Counted from the stretch's first letter, positions 44,153-57,105 are shown. The stretch: DNA of 64,000 nucleotides from Ancylostoma caninum (GCA_037903475.1 JBAJFG010000111.1:744001-808000); one strand, 5' to 3'. The notes: generated by a model from the letters alone, not told the origin. A program made the numbers and translations.

Positions 44153-47100
44153 CAAGGTAAATTACGGTAATTTGTAGGATGAATTGTTTGCGTTGACCAA
44201 AAACCTGAGCTGAATTGTCGGTAGGCTCTATTGATATCTCCACTAAATCCGATAACAATGGGAAAATGTGGATTAGACCCTCTCGCTGCTTTCAATCCTG
44301 TTGCACTAGTTTGGTGGTCCCTCATATTGAAAGAGACACAAAGTAATAATAGATGAAGGACAATACACTATTCCCAATGAATAAATCGAAAGAAATGAGA
44401 GCTCTTAAGTGAATCTTGGAGAGGTAGCTGCTCTTTTTTCCTGCGTTGAAGGATGTCCACCAAATTCATCACCTCAGGACTCACAGCAGTGCTGTTTCTA
44501 TCCCTCGCTGCATTAAATCCTCTCCTACTCTAGCTTTTGGCCTCTAGAAGCTATCCATGTAGAGATTTGAATCTAGAGCACCGTGATTGAACTGTGTTGA
44601 GTACTCAGCCTCCGACTAGGTTAAAATGAGAGTCTCTAGCAGGTTCTAGCATCCATGAAAGATCCTGACTTGGGTATCAAAGCCTTTTTTACTTCACTTC
44701 CTGGATGGCATTCGGCAGCGTATTGGCCAAAACTTCTAAATGAAACTTTTAAAAAAGCAAATAAAAGGAAATATTATCCTTCTGATGTGCAAACATTACT
44801 TTCTTTTCGTCCTTCCTAACTAATCTGAAAGTTTCAGTTGATACGCACACTTCGCTCGAAACATTTAGTGTACTCTTGAGTTCGACGCTTACACACACTT
44901 TACTCATGCATAAATTCGTATGCACACATAGCAAGTAGTGCTTGTAATAAGTAATCGTCACAAGTGGATCTGAGAAAAAATATGATGCATACCATTTCAC
45001 TCGATGAACTTGAAAAGCACTCATACTTGATTATTATTATTTAAAACCACCTCATTTCCCATTGCGTGTTGTCGTAGCCCTAGTGCACCCAGATTCACTT
45101 ACCAACGGTCACGGAAACAGGGTTTTTTTTTCAAAATTTCTCTCCTGTAGCTACAATGGTTATTGAAGAGTCACTCAGGTGATTTGCCTCTCAAATATTT
45201 TAGTGTTCAGGCTCTGATTATGTTCGTCCTGAGAAAAACACTTCCTACTCAGCTTTTCTTTCACAAAAAACTTTACTGATTTTGCTTACTCTTTACTAAG
45301 GAAAAGTGAAGGTCGCCATGTAATAAACCACTCCCATGGACCCTACCTATCCTCAACAAATCTCTGAAAAGTCTCCAACGTATGTGAGTTACGTAACTCG
45401 TATTCGTTTAAGTAGTAACACTCTGGTTACAAAGTGGAGCAGTGCTGATTGTTGATAAGAAGCAAATAGAATTGAGTCAATGTCTCTCTTATTATTTATT
45501 GCATGATGTCAACGCGATATCCAGCAAACACCAGAAGATTGGATTTTAAGAAAATTCCCCCAAAGAGTACTAAAGAATTTTCGTTGATCATTGCTCACTT
45601 CTTCCAGAAGGAGGTACTCTTCCTAGAAGGAAGAGCACTCAAACCTCGAAGGTGTAAACAAAGTTATCTTAGTATTTTGAAATCGAAAGTTACCAAGTTG
45701 AGTTCGAGTGAACCTTTTATGCAATTTAGAGTTCGCAGCTCTGCAAAGAGGTACTACGTGGGCGTCCATTGCAGAGGTAGCATTTGCAAGAAAAGTGCAG
45801 TTTCTGCTGGATTCTTTTTATTCGATTGTCTTCCAGAAAAGCTGCCCGAACTAAACGCTGATAACCCTTGCGGAAAAAGCTGTGTTTCTTCCTAGAAGGG
45901 TGACGTCCTGACTTCCACCAGGCACAGCCTTCGAAGTCCCATTACGCAGAACGTAGAAGCAAGCCTTAGAAGTCTTCTGCTCTTAAGCCTAATTGGGCCT
46001 AATTGGGATGTACTCCATATACCAGTTAGGGTCTGATCAAAGCTTTATTTTTAGACTAAACAAGAGGCTGAGTTTACATATATAGAGTAATGCTTGGATT
46101 TTCCCAGCAAAATTTCACCTCGGGAGTATCTTTGTGGTATTTGTGGGAATACAACTTGCTGCTTGGACTCTCAAAGAGCAGAGCACTTCAGAAGAACACT
46201 TTAGAAGAGGTAACCTAGACGGATACGATCTGAAAAATTCAGCTGTTGTTGTTGCGCCGATCTGCGAGTTGAGAACACTTCCAGGTGAGTGTTTTCTCCC
46301 AGAGATCTCTGCCCTGCAAGTACTCAGCTGAAACCAACGACTTTTACGTTGCACTAGAAGCCTAAAATCCCTGGTTTCCAAACAGGTATCCACAAAGCGT
46401 GGAATGAAATTCGTTTTTGTCGATAGTTGGGATAATTGACTTAAATAACTACGCAAGCGTTGTTGCTTGCAATGTCTAGAATGGAAACCACAGGAATCCT
46501 TAGTAGCAGTGGCCTAAAAAAGCGTTAGACGATTCTTAACGTTGTAAGACCGAACCGTTTACATAAACATTTGAATGCATTCCTTTTTTTTGGCGAAATG
46601 TCAGCAGTCACTTTTGCTGCCATTCACATCTCCATTTTAGGCTCTCATTGAGCGGCATATCTATGGAATTTCTGGAATCTTCTATCTTCTTTCTCGTCTG
46701 CTGTCGCTATGCCGTTCTCCTCCGATTTTAGTGGTTCGATTTCTTCTTAGAAAGTATTCTGACGGTCAGAATTTAGCGGGCAATTAGTGGCGGTTCACAG
46801 TTTAACATGGTTCTGCTCCTTGGAGATATCCTGCAGGCGTTTTGATGCGTGCTGGTACTGGTATACAACTGCTACTCAAACCTCTTTTGGCCCAGCTTTA
46901 AGTCACAGCACAGCTATGTTTTGGGTATAAAGCTAATGTTAGGTGCGACAAGGTAATTAGTGGAATTTCGCTTTATAGATTCAAATCCTGATGATCAACG
47001 AGGAGAGCAACCCATAGCATCAATATTGCGCTTATGCAAGATATCCTCTCCTGACTGATTGGGGTTCGTGGGTTCCTAGAAATTTCGATTGGAGATGAGA

Positions 47101-50100
47101 GCCTGGGAAATGTTTCACAAGATCGACCTTCACAGTGGCTTCCGGGAAGAGCACGTTGAATCAGATTTAACGCAAAGTGAGCGGAACATTACGGAGAGGT
47201 TAGCCAACCATGTCGCTTCACTTCAGCTAAATTGGTAAGGTGGAAGGTTGAATAGATGGATTTTCAGCGAACTAAGGCGAAAAACACAGACGTCGATACT
47301 TACAAGTCCACAGATATCTGAGCCACAGATATTCTAACCACCAGTTTCTTGGATAGAATGTCACTGTTGATAGAAAATGGGCAAGAAAATTCCATTGACG
47401 GTCTAGTTCAAGTCCCGAAGCCGTTTTAGTATCCAATCATTGAGGTCATGATAGAACGGTAGCTTTAACATATAATGACTTCTATTTCTCAACCTAGATT
47501 GGAGTTTTCTTCCATGGGTCATGTACTATAAAAGTCAGAGCTCCTCACATTACCGAGACTCCATCAATCCTCTCAAGAAATGGACAAACCATCGTGACAT
47601 CGTTAAAATGTTGTCTGGCCTCTTTTTTGGACGGCAATCATACTATTGGCTCATATGCATCTGGTACCTAAATTTAGACATCTAGATACTAGATATAGAT
47701 TTAAATACTTTTTTTATTGTTTTATAGAGCACTTTATATCACTTCACATAAGAGGAACCTTCTCTTGAATCATACTTGTTTACAGCTGGGCATCTATTGC
47801 TCTTAAATTATGAAGCCCGCGTATAGCTTCAGATTAATGCGACTATAGATTTTAATCTGAATCTACACCCACCACAACATTATCTGGAAATTTTAACCAT
47901 ATCTCACACTCCTCTTCTTTTATATGATTTAATAATAGCAATATTGCCATTTCTCACACTGCAAAGATGTTTCGCTAATGAGCGCATTAATTATTAGCTT
48001 ATTTACTACTATTATTTACTTCTATAAGGATGTCTTTGAAGTATGTAGTTAGAAGACGCTTATTTAAAAGTTTCCGGACCTTGTAGCCCAATTACGCCCA
48101 CCCGGCAACGGTGCAGCTTCTTAATAGCTCTTCTCAGGAGAATGCTCTCCTTTCAAGAGGTTTTCCTAAAGACAGTGGTTCTACGAACTCCAGGAAGTAA
48201 AGTACCGCTCAGTTGTCTCTCTACACAAACAACGAAGAAGTAAAATGCCAGGAACTGTTATGCTATTCATAGAGTGAGCCTTGTGCTATCTTTTCTCGAT
48301 GTTAGTAGAGATATCCCAGGTCATTTCTGGATGCCAAACATCGTTTTCGTGGAAGTGTCCTATCCCAGCGGTGAAACGGAAGTTTTCAATTGTCCGTTTT
48401 TTGGTGAAATGTTGACGAATGCACTGTGCAGATGCACTCGTCATTTAATGAACTTTTGGTAGAAGTAATGACTAAATTTCCTTCCTCGTTGTTTGGATTT
48501 CGTCAAACGTTCGTCCATTTCCGGAAAGTACTTTGTAGGCAAGCTGAACTACGAATAGCTAGGCGGAAGTAGTAAATAGTAAATGTAGCAGTACTTTTAG
48601 TAGTACTTTGCTGAGAACAAATGTCAAAATTTGCTCTTTTTCGCTATGAGTACTGATATTTACACGCTTGCAAGCCACAGTATGATTGTAAATTTCCAGA
48701 AAAACTGTTTCTTGAATTGTCAGTGTCTCATGGCAGCAGTGCATTTGCATAGATCCTGACGATTGCGCTTTCGAGCTCAGCATAAATTTTTAGAATTCAC
48801 CAGAAACTGGAGGTGGTAGTGCGTTATTAGGATTTTAATATGGTACCTCTCCCTATCAACTTCACCAGGATCTAAAAAACACAATAGAAGGGATTCCTCA
48901 ACCGCTCTGACGCTCTTTAGTTCTAATCCGGCTGGGACCACTTTTTAAAGATGCACTCATCACTTTCTATCGTTTACCAGCCCCTAGGGAGAAGAGAGAA
49001 AAACCCGTGGTTCACATCATAAGCAATTTTTCTATTTTCCCATCGTTATTATAATCTTTTTTTGCTTTTTTTATGAGAAAATCCTGAAAAAATTCGTTCG
49101 AATACAAGAGAAGCGCAATGAAGCGAGTCTCGAAGAATGATTTTCTGTGCTTTCCCAGGAGTCGCACAAAAAAAAAGGATAGAAGTGCTCCCGTTGGAGT
49201 ATGCAACTGATACACAGCTCAAAAAATCCGAAATAAAGCTATTTTTGAAAAAGAAATTCGTGCTCTCTGTTACATTGTTACACATTTGATGATATATATT
49301 TTTACTCTAAGCATATAAATAAATAAATGACGTTAGTAAAAGAATAAAAAGCGAATGAAAAATAACAAGAAAGAGGATAAGAAAAGGTTTTTTGCAGTTT
49401 TTTTTTTCTGCTGTCGAGGACCATCGACACAAAATAAAATTTCCCCCACTTGTCAATGAAAAAAATGCCCTTTAATAAAATTTGATCTCTTTATGCCAAT
49501 GTAGCAGCCCATCAAGTGAAAATTAATTTTCGTCCACATTTGTTCTGTTTTCAATTAACGTCAGCTGTTTCACCGCTTCTATGTCACATTTTTTTCTCGA
49601 AATCATAATCAATTTTTCTGCACTAGCTCAGAAATAACAAGGAATTCATCTCAATAGCAACCTAATATGAAATTTCTGTCATTGTGTCCAGACGAAACCA
49701 TAAGGGAAAACGCTAATGAGAAGGTTGAAGGATTGCTCCGGACAAAAACAGCCGAGGGCAACATTTGCTTGTCTTCTTGTCACACAACAAGAACAAAAGT
49801 AATGGATTAGAGCGAGTGACCATCGTCAAATTGATCATCTTCTTCCCTATGTCTTTTTTCCCTTAGCCATGACTGAAAGCATTGCAGGTTAAATAATCAC
49901 GCTCATCAACTGATTGCCATTGTCCAACGTTTAATCAAGAAGATTTGTCTCTCATTAATTGTTTCCCATGATAAAGTCTTTTTCGATTTCGCTAATGGGA
50001 ATAGTTCACCTGTTCACAGTAACACTGGCGCGAGCTCAGACATAGGAATGTAAAATTAGATGGGAATTTGATGTGGTGTCAACCACTTAGGGTTATTAAT

Positions 50101-52347
50101 CTCCTTAAAACACAACAAACATGTGGTTAATCCAGCGGCAACAAGAAAATCCCGATTTGTGAGTGTTGAAATCCTTTGCGTATTTATCCGCAGCTAATTT
50201 ACGTCTGAACAACAAATTGTTATGGTGGAGAAAGAAGATGAAGATGAAAAATGGAAAAAGAAACAAAAAAATTAAGTTAGGCACTTCTGGACATTACAGG
50301 TGTCTCATCTGCAAACAGGTACGTAAGAATAGAACACGAGCAAATAGATAAACAAATAAATAGATAAACAGACAATCAAGCAGTGAAACAGGCCCGGGAT
50401 ATAAATGATGATGAAATAAAACAAGAGTTATGAAAACTCCTTTATTACCACGAGGGTTCTGAACTTTACTCCCTCGACAACTATGCCAGCCATCATGGTT
50501 ATCCTTCCATGAATTCCAGAAAGCGTGAGTCGAAGAAATTGCTCCTTGTAATGTAATTGTAATTCAACAAAAAATCTAAGTTCAGAAGGTTAATTTCAAA
50601 AAATATATTTAGCTGCTTGGACATTCCAGAATTCTGCTCCTTTCCAGCACTTCGACGCTAGTGTTCTCTGTTTAGGAGAGTTTTCGAGGAAAATTAAATT
50701 AGGACCCAATAACATGCAGATAAAAATATTTTCAGTTTCAACCAGAGATCAAAGTTCAAAAGGTTAATCTCACAAAAGTTCAAAAATTAATAGCCCATCG
50801 AACATTTGTTCAACTACTATGAGGAATGAGAAGTGCACGACTCATAAATGATGTCGTTATGACATTTCTTGTCGTCTTGACGCTTACCTCGTTAGACTTT
50901 ACCTTGTAACAATAGATTAGGTCAAATGTATCCATTTCATCCCAAGAAGTGGTTTCACCTTAGAAAAGGTTACACTAGATTTCGACCCGGACAAATTGCC
51001 ACTTCTTAGACTAGCTACCTAGCCACGCCTTCCTTATCTCTCTCACCAGTAGCTCAAATGTTATTCTGAACTGTTCTGGGTAACATATTCTTTAATTCAA
51101 ATCCAAACCAAGCCTAATACTTCGCTAGTTTCAACCGCTCATGTCAAGCCGTAAAGAATTAAGATCCAAAAAGCACTCTTGTTTGAAAAGAGCCTAATTA
51201 GCACTTGGAGCGCTCACAATCCAGAAGTATCAGGAGCAATGTCTCTACATAAACGCCAAGGATGGCAGCAGGAAATTAACACTGTCTCTAGGAGAGGATT
51301 CGCTATCTTTTCGGGGAGCAATCGCTCTCCGAAAAGAGATGGAGCGTCTCAGCTACGTCGGTTATTTTTTACTCAAGGTTACCACAGTTGGGTTTTTTTG
51401 GAACATCATACTCACGTTATGATAGCAAAGAGTGCACTTCGTTTCTGCAACGAGCAAATTCTCTTTTACCACTTCCATTTCCATCACTCCCACCCTCTCT
51501 TACTTAATAGTCTGCAGCTTTCCTTTGTAAACTGTCTGGAGCTTTCCAGGGCATATTTTCTATCTTGATGAAATCCATAAATAACCTCGAACGCGTCTCA
51601 GACGATTGGCTGGAAATGAGTAGCCTGCTCGGAATTTTTACTTGGACTGTATAATTCCACTTATGAGGGATGTCAGTAAGTCCAACCAGGAATTTCCTTG
51701 AGTTACTGAGTGGCTTACAACGTAATTAGCCTTTCTGTAGTTGTCATAGTAGTGTTTTGAGAAAGAATATATATGGTTAATGAGGCCTTTCAGGATAGGA
51801 GCTTTGGGAAAGCCCTAGATCTTTGATCGTCAAAAGTTCGGTTTACCTTTGGCAACCATTTGATTAGATTCTTTTAAAAAGAAAGTCCTGATTTAACCCT
51901 GGAATAATCGCGGAAATGAGAGCAAATTGTCTTGTTGTCTAATAAGACGAGAGTAAGAAATTGAATCATCCCGGATATCTATGGGTTACCCAACATTGTT
52001 TCACAGATAGCGGTGGATTGCAGGGACGCGTAGGAGAGGGCTCCCTTCAAGGATTAAGTCATTATCCAGTTTTCCTGGCTGTAGAGAAAATGTGTCAAAA
52101 GCATTGAAGATGTGCATGGTGAAGTAAAACTAGGGCTAAGTTAGCCTGTTAGCTCCTGTAAGCATACTACTGCAGTAGCTGATATAACTGCTCTCGCCCA
52201 AGAAAGCGGCCCTTAACAGCTTCCCCTCAATGTTTTTGTGTAAGAGTTTTTCCTTATCTACAGTAATTGCACTGCTACCACTTTCCTAACAGGTAGTTCT
52301 GTTTTACTGTGGTTATTTCTTTTGTACTTGGCTAATTTGTTTCACAG
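44153..52347. other. Long gene-poor stretch
   Basis: No gene could be established over about 8 kb. Open frames at 45503-45895 (+), 46115-46456 (-), 46134-46331 (+), 48274-48462 (+) and 51179-51568 (+) have mixed composition but no consistent exon chains. That at 48274-48462 reads best. AT-rich intervals predominate, especially 47690-48000 and 49000-50100. Confidence 0.35.
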
Positions 52348-52619
52348 CCTGAAAAGCTGGATAGTGAATAATTCCTGGATGAGCTCCGCTGTACCCTCTG
52401 TTGGCCGCAGCATCCCCACCTACCACATACATAGCTCAGCGTCATCCAACAGCTAGCTCAGAATTGCACAAATGCCGCAGCCAAGAATATCCAGAGACGA
52501 ATGGTCCGGCGGAGGAATCAGGAACTGTCACGAAGAGAGGTCTTTTGTCATGCTTCTATCTCTTTTCTTCGGATAATTGTCGTCTTCATACACATTAGTC
52601 AGCGGCTAGCAGTGATTGA
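52348..52619 (+). CDS. Three terminal exons of a small unrecognised gene
   Basis: Exons: 52348-52399, 52462-52539 and 52599-52619, with introns of 62 and 59 nt. The first follows an excellent TTTGTTTCACAG acceptor, and the last ends in TGA after seven codons. Phases agree throughout. The middle exon encodes a very basic segment (KNIQRRMVRRRNQELSRRE), which would suit nucleic-acid or acidic-partner binding, but no domain is recognised. The 5' exons were not found. The sequence is also open if the second intron is retained, giving a longer hydrophobic end. The tight match to a 59-62 nt intron size favours splicing. Confidence 0.45.
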
Positions 52620-52807
52620 CCCGCAGTCGCCAGTCTGGCTATCGTCATCAATTTTTCCCGTGCTCTAAAAACGCCATTATTTCACTTTTTATGAGAATTC
52701 TTTATACACCTGCAATGTAATTATCCAGCATTGGTGAGAATATTCGTGGTAATGGTAGATCGCTAGAAGGGCTCGTTCTCAAACGTGCCACCATTAAAAG
52801 TAGTGTA

Positions 52808-53266
52808 ATGGCCGCTTTGAATGAGTTTTACTGGATATTTGAGGACTTCCTTATGGATTCTTTTTGTTCATGGATGACTCTGTTGAGTGAAAAGAACAAA
52901 GGCTCATACAACGTTCCAATTCTGACCTTCCTTTCATTCTTTTCAGAAGCATCACAGTTCGCATTGCTGGAAACATGCTCTCTTCCACGAACCGTTTCCT
53001 TTTCCACCCCTAAAAGTAACTTCTTCCCATACATTTATACTCCTTTTGCCCGAAATTTCCCTTACGCCGTCCTGCAATGTTGTCAGATACTTCTCTCGAT
53101 GCACCTACTCCTCCAGAAAGAGCACCTCCCTGTTTTTCCTCTACGGTTTTTGCCCCTAAGCTGTGATAAAAAGAGTTTTTTTTTTTCAGATTTTACAAGA
53201 AACACTAAGGTAACCTACCCTAGGTCAGAGTTGCACGAAAGGCATAGCTCGATCAAAAAGTGTTGA
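52808..53266 (+). CDS. Compact four-exon gene (89 aa)
   Basis: Exons: 52808-52886, 52947-53015, 53087-53131 and 53190-53266, from ATG to TGA. The introns of 60, 71 and 58 nt all have T/C-rich acceptors (CATTCTTTTCAG, CAATGTTGTCAG, TTTTTTTTTTTCAG). Every junction keeps phase. The N terminus is aromatic and acidic, the middle is Thr/Pro-rich (LDAPTPPERAPP), and the C terminus is basic. No family is recognised. The three introns contain no in-frame stop, so the unspliced interval also reads as 152 codons, which could mislead ORF-based annotation. It starts about 190 bp after the preceding small gene on the same strand. Confidence 0.5.
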   Translation: MAALNEFYWIFEDFLMDSFCSWMTLLSEKNKGSYNVPILTFLSFFSEASQFALLETCSLPRTVSFSTPKSNFFPYIYTPFARNFPYAVLQCCQILLSMHLLLQKEHLPVFPLRFLPLSCDKKSFFFSDFTRNTKVTYPRSELHERHSSIKKC

Positions 53267-53626
53267 AGAAAAAGGTAAACTAAATTCTATTACAGACGAT
53301 CATCTGTTCTCTGAAATGTTGTGACGTTTACGTGTGTATTTACGTAAGAAGTACGTACATGAGTGAAATCCAAGGAAGACGCTGAATAGCTGCCACAATT
53401 AGTTTGATTAGGCATTGTTGCCATTATATCCACGTACTTCGCTTGAAATCATGCCCATTCATCACTCTCAACCAAACTTTCACAATCACATTTTATACAG
53501 TGTTTTGATCTTGGACTCCTTTCCTTGGTAAAAATAGAATCATTTTCAAGGATCCGTTACTTTACTCAGTATACTCGTGGGGGCTAGATTTTTCATAATT
53601 CATTGAATATGTAGCTCCCTCGAGTC

Positions 53627-53865
53627 GCTTAGGAACCGAATAATACATTCGGTACTCATAAATTTTTTTCCACATTCGAAAATTCGATTTCGAAAAAGTC
53701 TATGGTTGGGTTGTTTGGAAATTACAAACCAACACAACCTTCTAGAAATGATAATAAGGCATTTCGGTCCGACTATTTTTTGAACATTTGGATTCTTCGG
53801 CCCTAGTCCTAAACGAATAATTGAATAAATTGAGCTGTTTGATCTTCATCCGGTCCTAAGTATAG
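53627..53865. mobile_element. MITE, TTCGAA-rich family
   Basis: About 239 bp from CGCTTAGGAACCGAATAA to CCGGTCCTAAGTATAG, inverted ends of the family, with ATTCGAAAATTCGATTTCG inside. It is the only clear copy on the right side of the window. Confidence 0.6.
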
Positions 53866-54214
53866 AATGAAGCTCTGTTGAGGTGAGAGATGCGCCAGAC
53901 TACCTCTTCCTAGAGGTCCATTTTGCACTTGTTTTGGCTGTTTCGTTTCATCTAGTGGATCATTTTGTGGGTGTGTAGTTGTTTATCCTCAAAGGGATGC
54001 CGCCACTTCACACCTGCAAAGGTCAACCCGGATAAACTGCTATATGGTGTATGTTGTTTATGTGAATATGTCCGCGAACCAAAATATGTCCTCTTTAATG
54101 TTGATTTCCCAAAAATTTCATCATTGGCCATCATAGGGAACTGCAGGGCGTTTTTTTTTTAACAGATGGACGCATTTTTTCGTTTCTGATGGGAAATTCT
54201 GACTTATAATGGTT

Positions 54215-54345
54215 CTTTCCGGTGCTGTCGCTCTTTATCCGGTCATCCAGCTGTTTTCGAGAAGATGTAGCTGTTTATCTGGTGATGAAGCCGCTCATCC
54301 GGTTATGGAGCGGTTTACCCGGTAGTGTAGTAGTTTATCCGAAAT
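54215..54345. repeat. Degenerate minisatellite, TTTATCCGGT units
   Basis: Roughly 20-bp units around AGC(C/G)GTTTATCCGGT recur five or six times with substitutions. A related reverse-complement piece (CCCGGATAAACTGC) occurs upstream near 54027. No coding frame runs through it. Confidence 0.5.
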
Positions 54346-55588
54346 AGGCCACGCCCCCAGCTGATAAACAGCTCGCGCTCCTTCATTTGTCATTGCCTGT
54401 TCTCATCACAACACCAACCCATTCAAAATACTGCTTGGATCTCGAAAAGGACACATTTCTCAAAATGTGAACCTGTGAGGTCGGGCTCCATGGGTGGCGG
54501 ACCTGCATTGGGCTCTGGTTCCCTTTATTCTTGCAAGATTCTCCTAGAACCCTTAGATAAACACAGAGTTTATGATGGATCAAATCAGCTGTTTTTTTTT
54601 TTGAAATGATTCAATGGAAGCCTGGAAAAGTTCTGTAGAGTAGGTCAAACACGTAGGTCGTGGACAATAGATTGATTGGGGTGGTCTTTGATGGTGGTGA
54701 GTGCTCGGCTCTGCTTGATTTGTTTTCTTGGCTAGTTCTTGGAGCTACTGATGCTGCTATTACTCCAAATTCCATTAGGTGATTAGTAAGTAGAACAGAC
54801 AATCCGTGCAATTTGATTTGACTTGTTTTGCACCTGCAGATCTTAGTTGATTGGTACTTTTCCGTGTAAATCGGCAATGATTTCTTTGAAAAGGCCAGAC
54901 TCAGCAAGTGTTCTCTTTATTATTGCAATATATTTAATGGAAGGAATCGGAAACCATGTGGTTTTCAGGTTTGGATAGGAAAAATCGCACAGCTCATCTT
55001 CCCCAGCTGATAACTTTCTAACACCGATTGATGCGATATACATCATACGTTCCCGTGTTCAATCCCATTCCGGTAAGCTTCCGGAAAAGCTGGCTAACGT
55101 TACTTGTTCGCAGTCATCAGCACCATAAATAGAAACATGAAATCCAGCAACTTTCTATACCTCCAAACACGTCTATGAGCGATTATTTTCGGCTACACCC
55201 ACGCACATTAGCTGCGCAGCACATTCATATGCCACAGAGCGTTTTCTTGTCTTTCCTTCTCTTATTTCATGCAAGATTTATACAGCCGCCGGTATACGCG
55301 TGCAGCAAAAGGTGTGTCTGCGTCACAATTACCAAAAAAGGCTTCTTAGTTATGATGCAAGATGACGAAGTCCATATTTGTCGTGAACTTCTCGCCGACC
55401 TGCTCCGCTGAGCCAATTTCATAGTGAGCTAAGACTTTAATCCTACAAAGTGATTAGAAGGTTGTCTGGATAATTTCTGACTTTTTAGCATTATTCTTCA
55501 CGTCTTCCTCGTTGCTTTTAGTCTCTATTAGTGGTTGTAGAAGTTTTTATTCTCCTTTTGTCCTTATACTAGCTCTGGTTTAGTCTCC

Positions 55589-55590
<2 letters not shown>

Positions 55591-55624
<34 letters not shown>
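55591..55624. repeat. (CT)17 microsatellite
   Basis: A perfect 34-nt run of CT dinucleotides. It lies in non-coding sequence. Confidence 0.95.
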
Positions 55625-55629
<5 letters not shown>

Positions 55630-56457
55630 GCTGCAGTCTTTCAGGACATTATCACTGACTAAAACAAGATGGAATGTGCTTCTTCCAGAAGTGTGTGAAT
55701 TCCTGGGGATAAGGGTTGTCATTCTGTCAAATTTTCTAAAAACCTTGAGTTACTTACTTTACTGGGAAGTTTCTCACAATATCGAAAGTGTAAGTTCTCC
55801 GAACATGCGAAAAAAGCTCGTTTTTTGAGCGTTTCGCCGATTTTCTTCAGTGTAGACGCAATCCAAGGAAAATTAGAAATCGTGGTTGTAGTAAGCAAGG
55901 GATGGTGGGAAACGAACAACTAGGTACTTCCAAGGTCTTAGGTCCATGTGTCGCTGGTTTCTTTGGAGAATTTTTCCCTCCTCCAATTATCATATCCACG
56001 AGCTGGATCAGTTTGCTGTTGTACATTTTTCTGGAGGCCTAGACTAACCTTATTTCCATACTGCTAAGTTCTTACTCTGCCTTGGTCACTGTGCCCATTT
56101 CACCACCTCGGCTTCGTGAAAGTTTATCGAGCTATTATATAATACAACATAGGGTTTGTGGTTTTTTCGCACAGAAATGTCATTAGAACAAAGCTTGGTG
56201 AGGGACAGCAGGTTTGTAAGCGAGCTATGATCATGAAGGTAGTAGTGAGAAACGCCCCAACACTCTTATTGTCTAGTTAAGAGCATTGGCCTCGTAAACT
56301 TATGCCTCCATGTTTGTTAGCATGTTCCACACTAAGAAGTCCTTTGAAAAGTCAGTTGTAAGCTGAAGAAATCAACGTTGTTTCTCATCGTCACGTTTCC
56401 GTCACCATGAAAAAAGTTTTCTTGTTTTGTTGGGGGTAGCGGTTATTTCTTTTTGAG

Positions 56458-56754
56458 ATGAAGTTAGTAATGGATGAACGAATTTTAGGGAAATTCTTCT
56501 CGTTACTTTATATAAGAAGCCTGGAAACAGTCGTTAACGAGGTCTGTTCCCTGCGAAGACTGAAAAGAATCGAGACTTTAATGTTTAAACTTCTGCTAAC
56601 CTACCGTGAATATATGTATATACATGCTTCCTCAGGAGTGAAAGTTCTCGAGAAAAATTGCAAATCTCTCAGAGCGGAAGTAGATATGAAGTTAATAGAA
56701 TTGGCGAAGAGTAAAGATTTCAATAACGTCAGCAAATATTTTGAACTTCATTAG
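56458..56754 (+). CDS. Possible single-exon small gene, helical protein
   Basis: A 98-codon frame with a Leu/Lys/Glu/Arg-rich, helix-favouring composition, four cysteines at most and no recognised domain. AATAAA lies 19 nt after its stop. A GAATTTTAG acceptor inside the frame (exon from 56489) offers an alternative start. It is convergent with, and nearly touches, the minus-strand gene ending at 56771. Support is limited to composition and the poly(A) signal. Confidence 0.33.
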   Translation: MKLVMDERILGKFFSLLYIRSLETVVNEVCSLRRLKRIETLMFKLLLTYREYMYIHASSGVKVLEKNCKSLRAEVDMKLIELAKSKDFNNVSKYFELH

Positions 56755-56770
56755 CTTTAAACCAATAACT

Positions 56771-57105
56771 TTAATAAATTCGACGCAGCATTTTTTTTAG
56801 TTTGAGTACTGCAATTCCATGAACAATAGCGTAAGGTAGTTTAGTTTGCTCTGTAAGTTGCAACGTCATCACCTTCTGGAGCGATCCATATACTGGCTCC
56901 TCTGAGCAGGTATACTCTGTAGTCTGTTTCAAAAACGACAGTAGTCGAGTATTTGTGTCTGAAATCTGCTTTTCTCGCCTACCTCTTCAAATGCAGTTCT
57001 ATTTCTCGCGTTCTCTATTTCTCTAATATCTTCACAACTATGTTCCTCGATGAAACACCCTATATCAAGCCAATAGACAGTGAACATGAATAGGATTATG
57101 TCCAT
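56771..57105 (-). CDS. Small predicted secreted protein (91 aa, two exons)
   Basis: On the minus strand, exon 1 is 57105-56983 and exon 2 is 56923-56771, ending in TAA. They are split by a 59-nt intron with a GAG|GTAGGC donor and a TTTTTGAAACAG acceptor, in phase 0. The N terminus (MDIILFMFTVYWLDIGC) has the hydrophobic core of a signal peptide. The mature part is acidic, then basic, with two or three cysteines (SCED, YTCSEE). No family is recognised; small secreted proteins are abundant in parasitic nematodes. The frame is also open upstream of the ATG to 57147. Its 3' end meets the + strand frame ending at 56754. Confidence 0.5.

Larger units (their letters stand above)
53866..56457. other. 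Gene-poor stretch
   Basis: No supported gene. A possible first exon starts at an ATG at 56177 directly after TTTTTTCGCACAG, which resembles a spliced-leader acceptor. It has a GTAAGC donor at 56216, but following exons give early stops. Minor repeats are listed separately. Confidence 0.35.
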
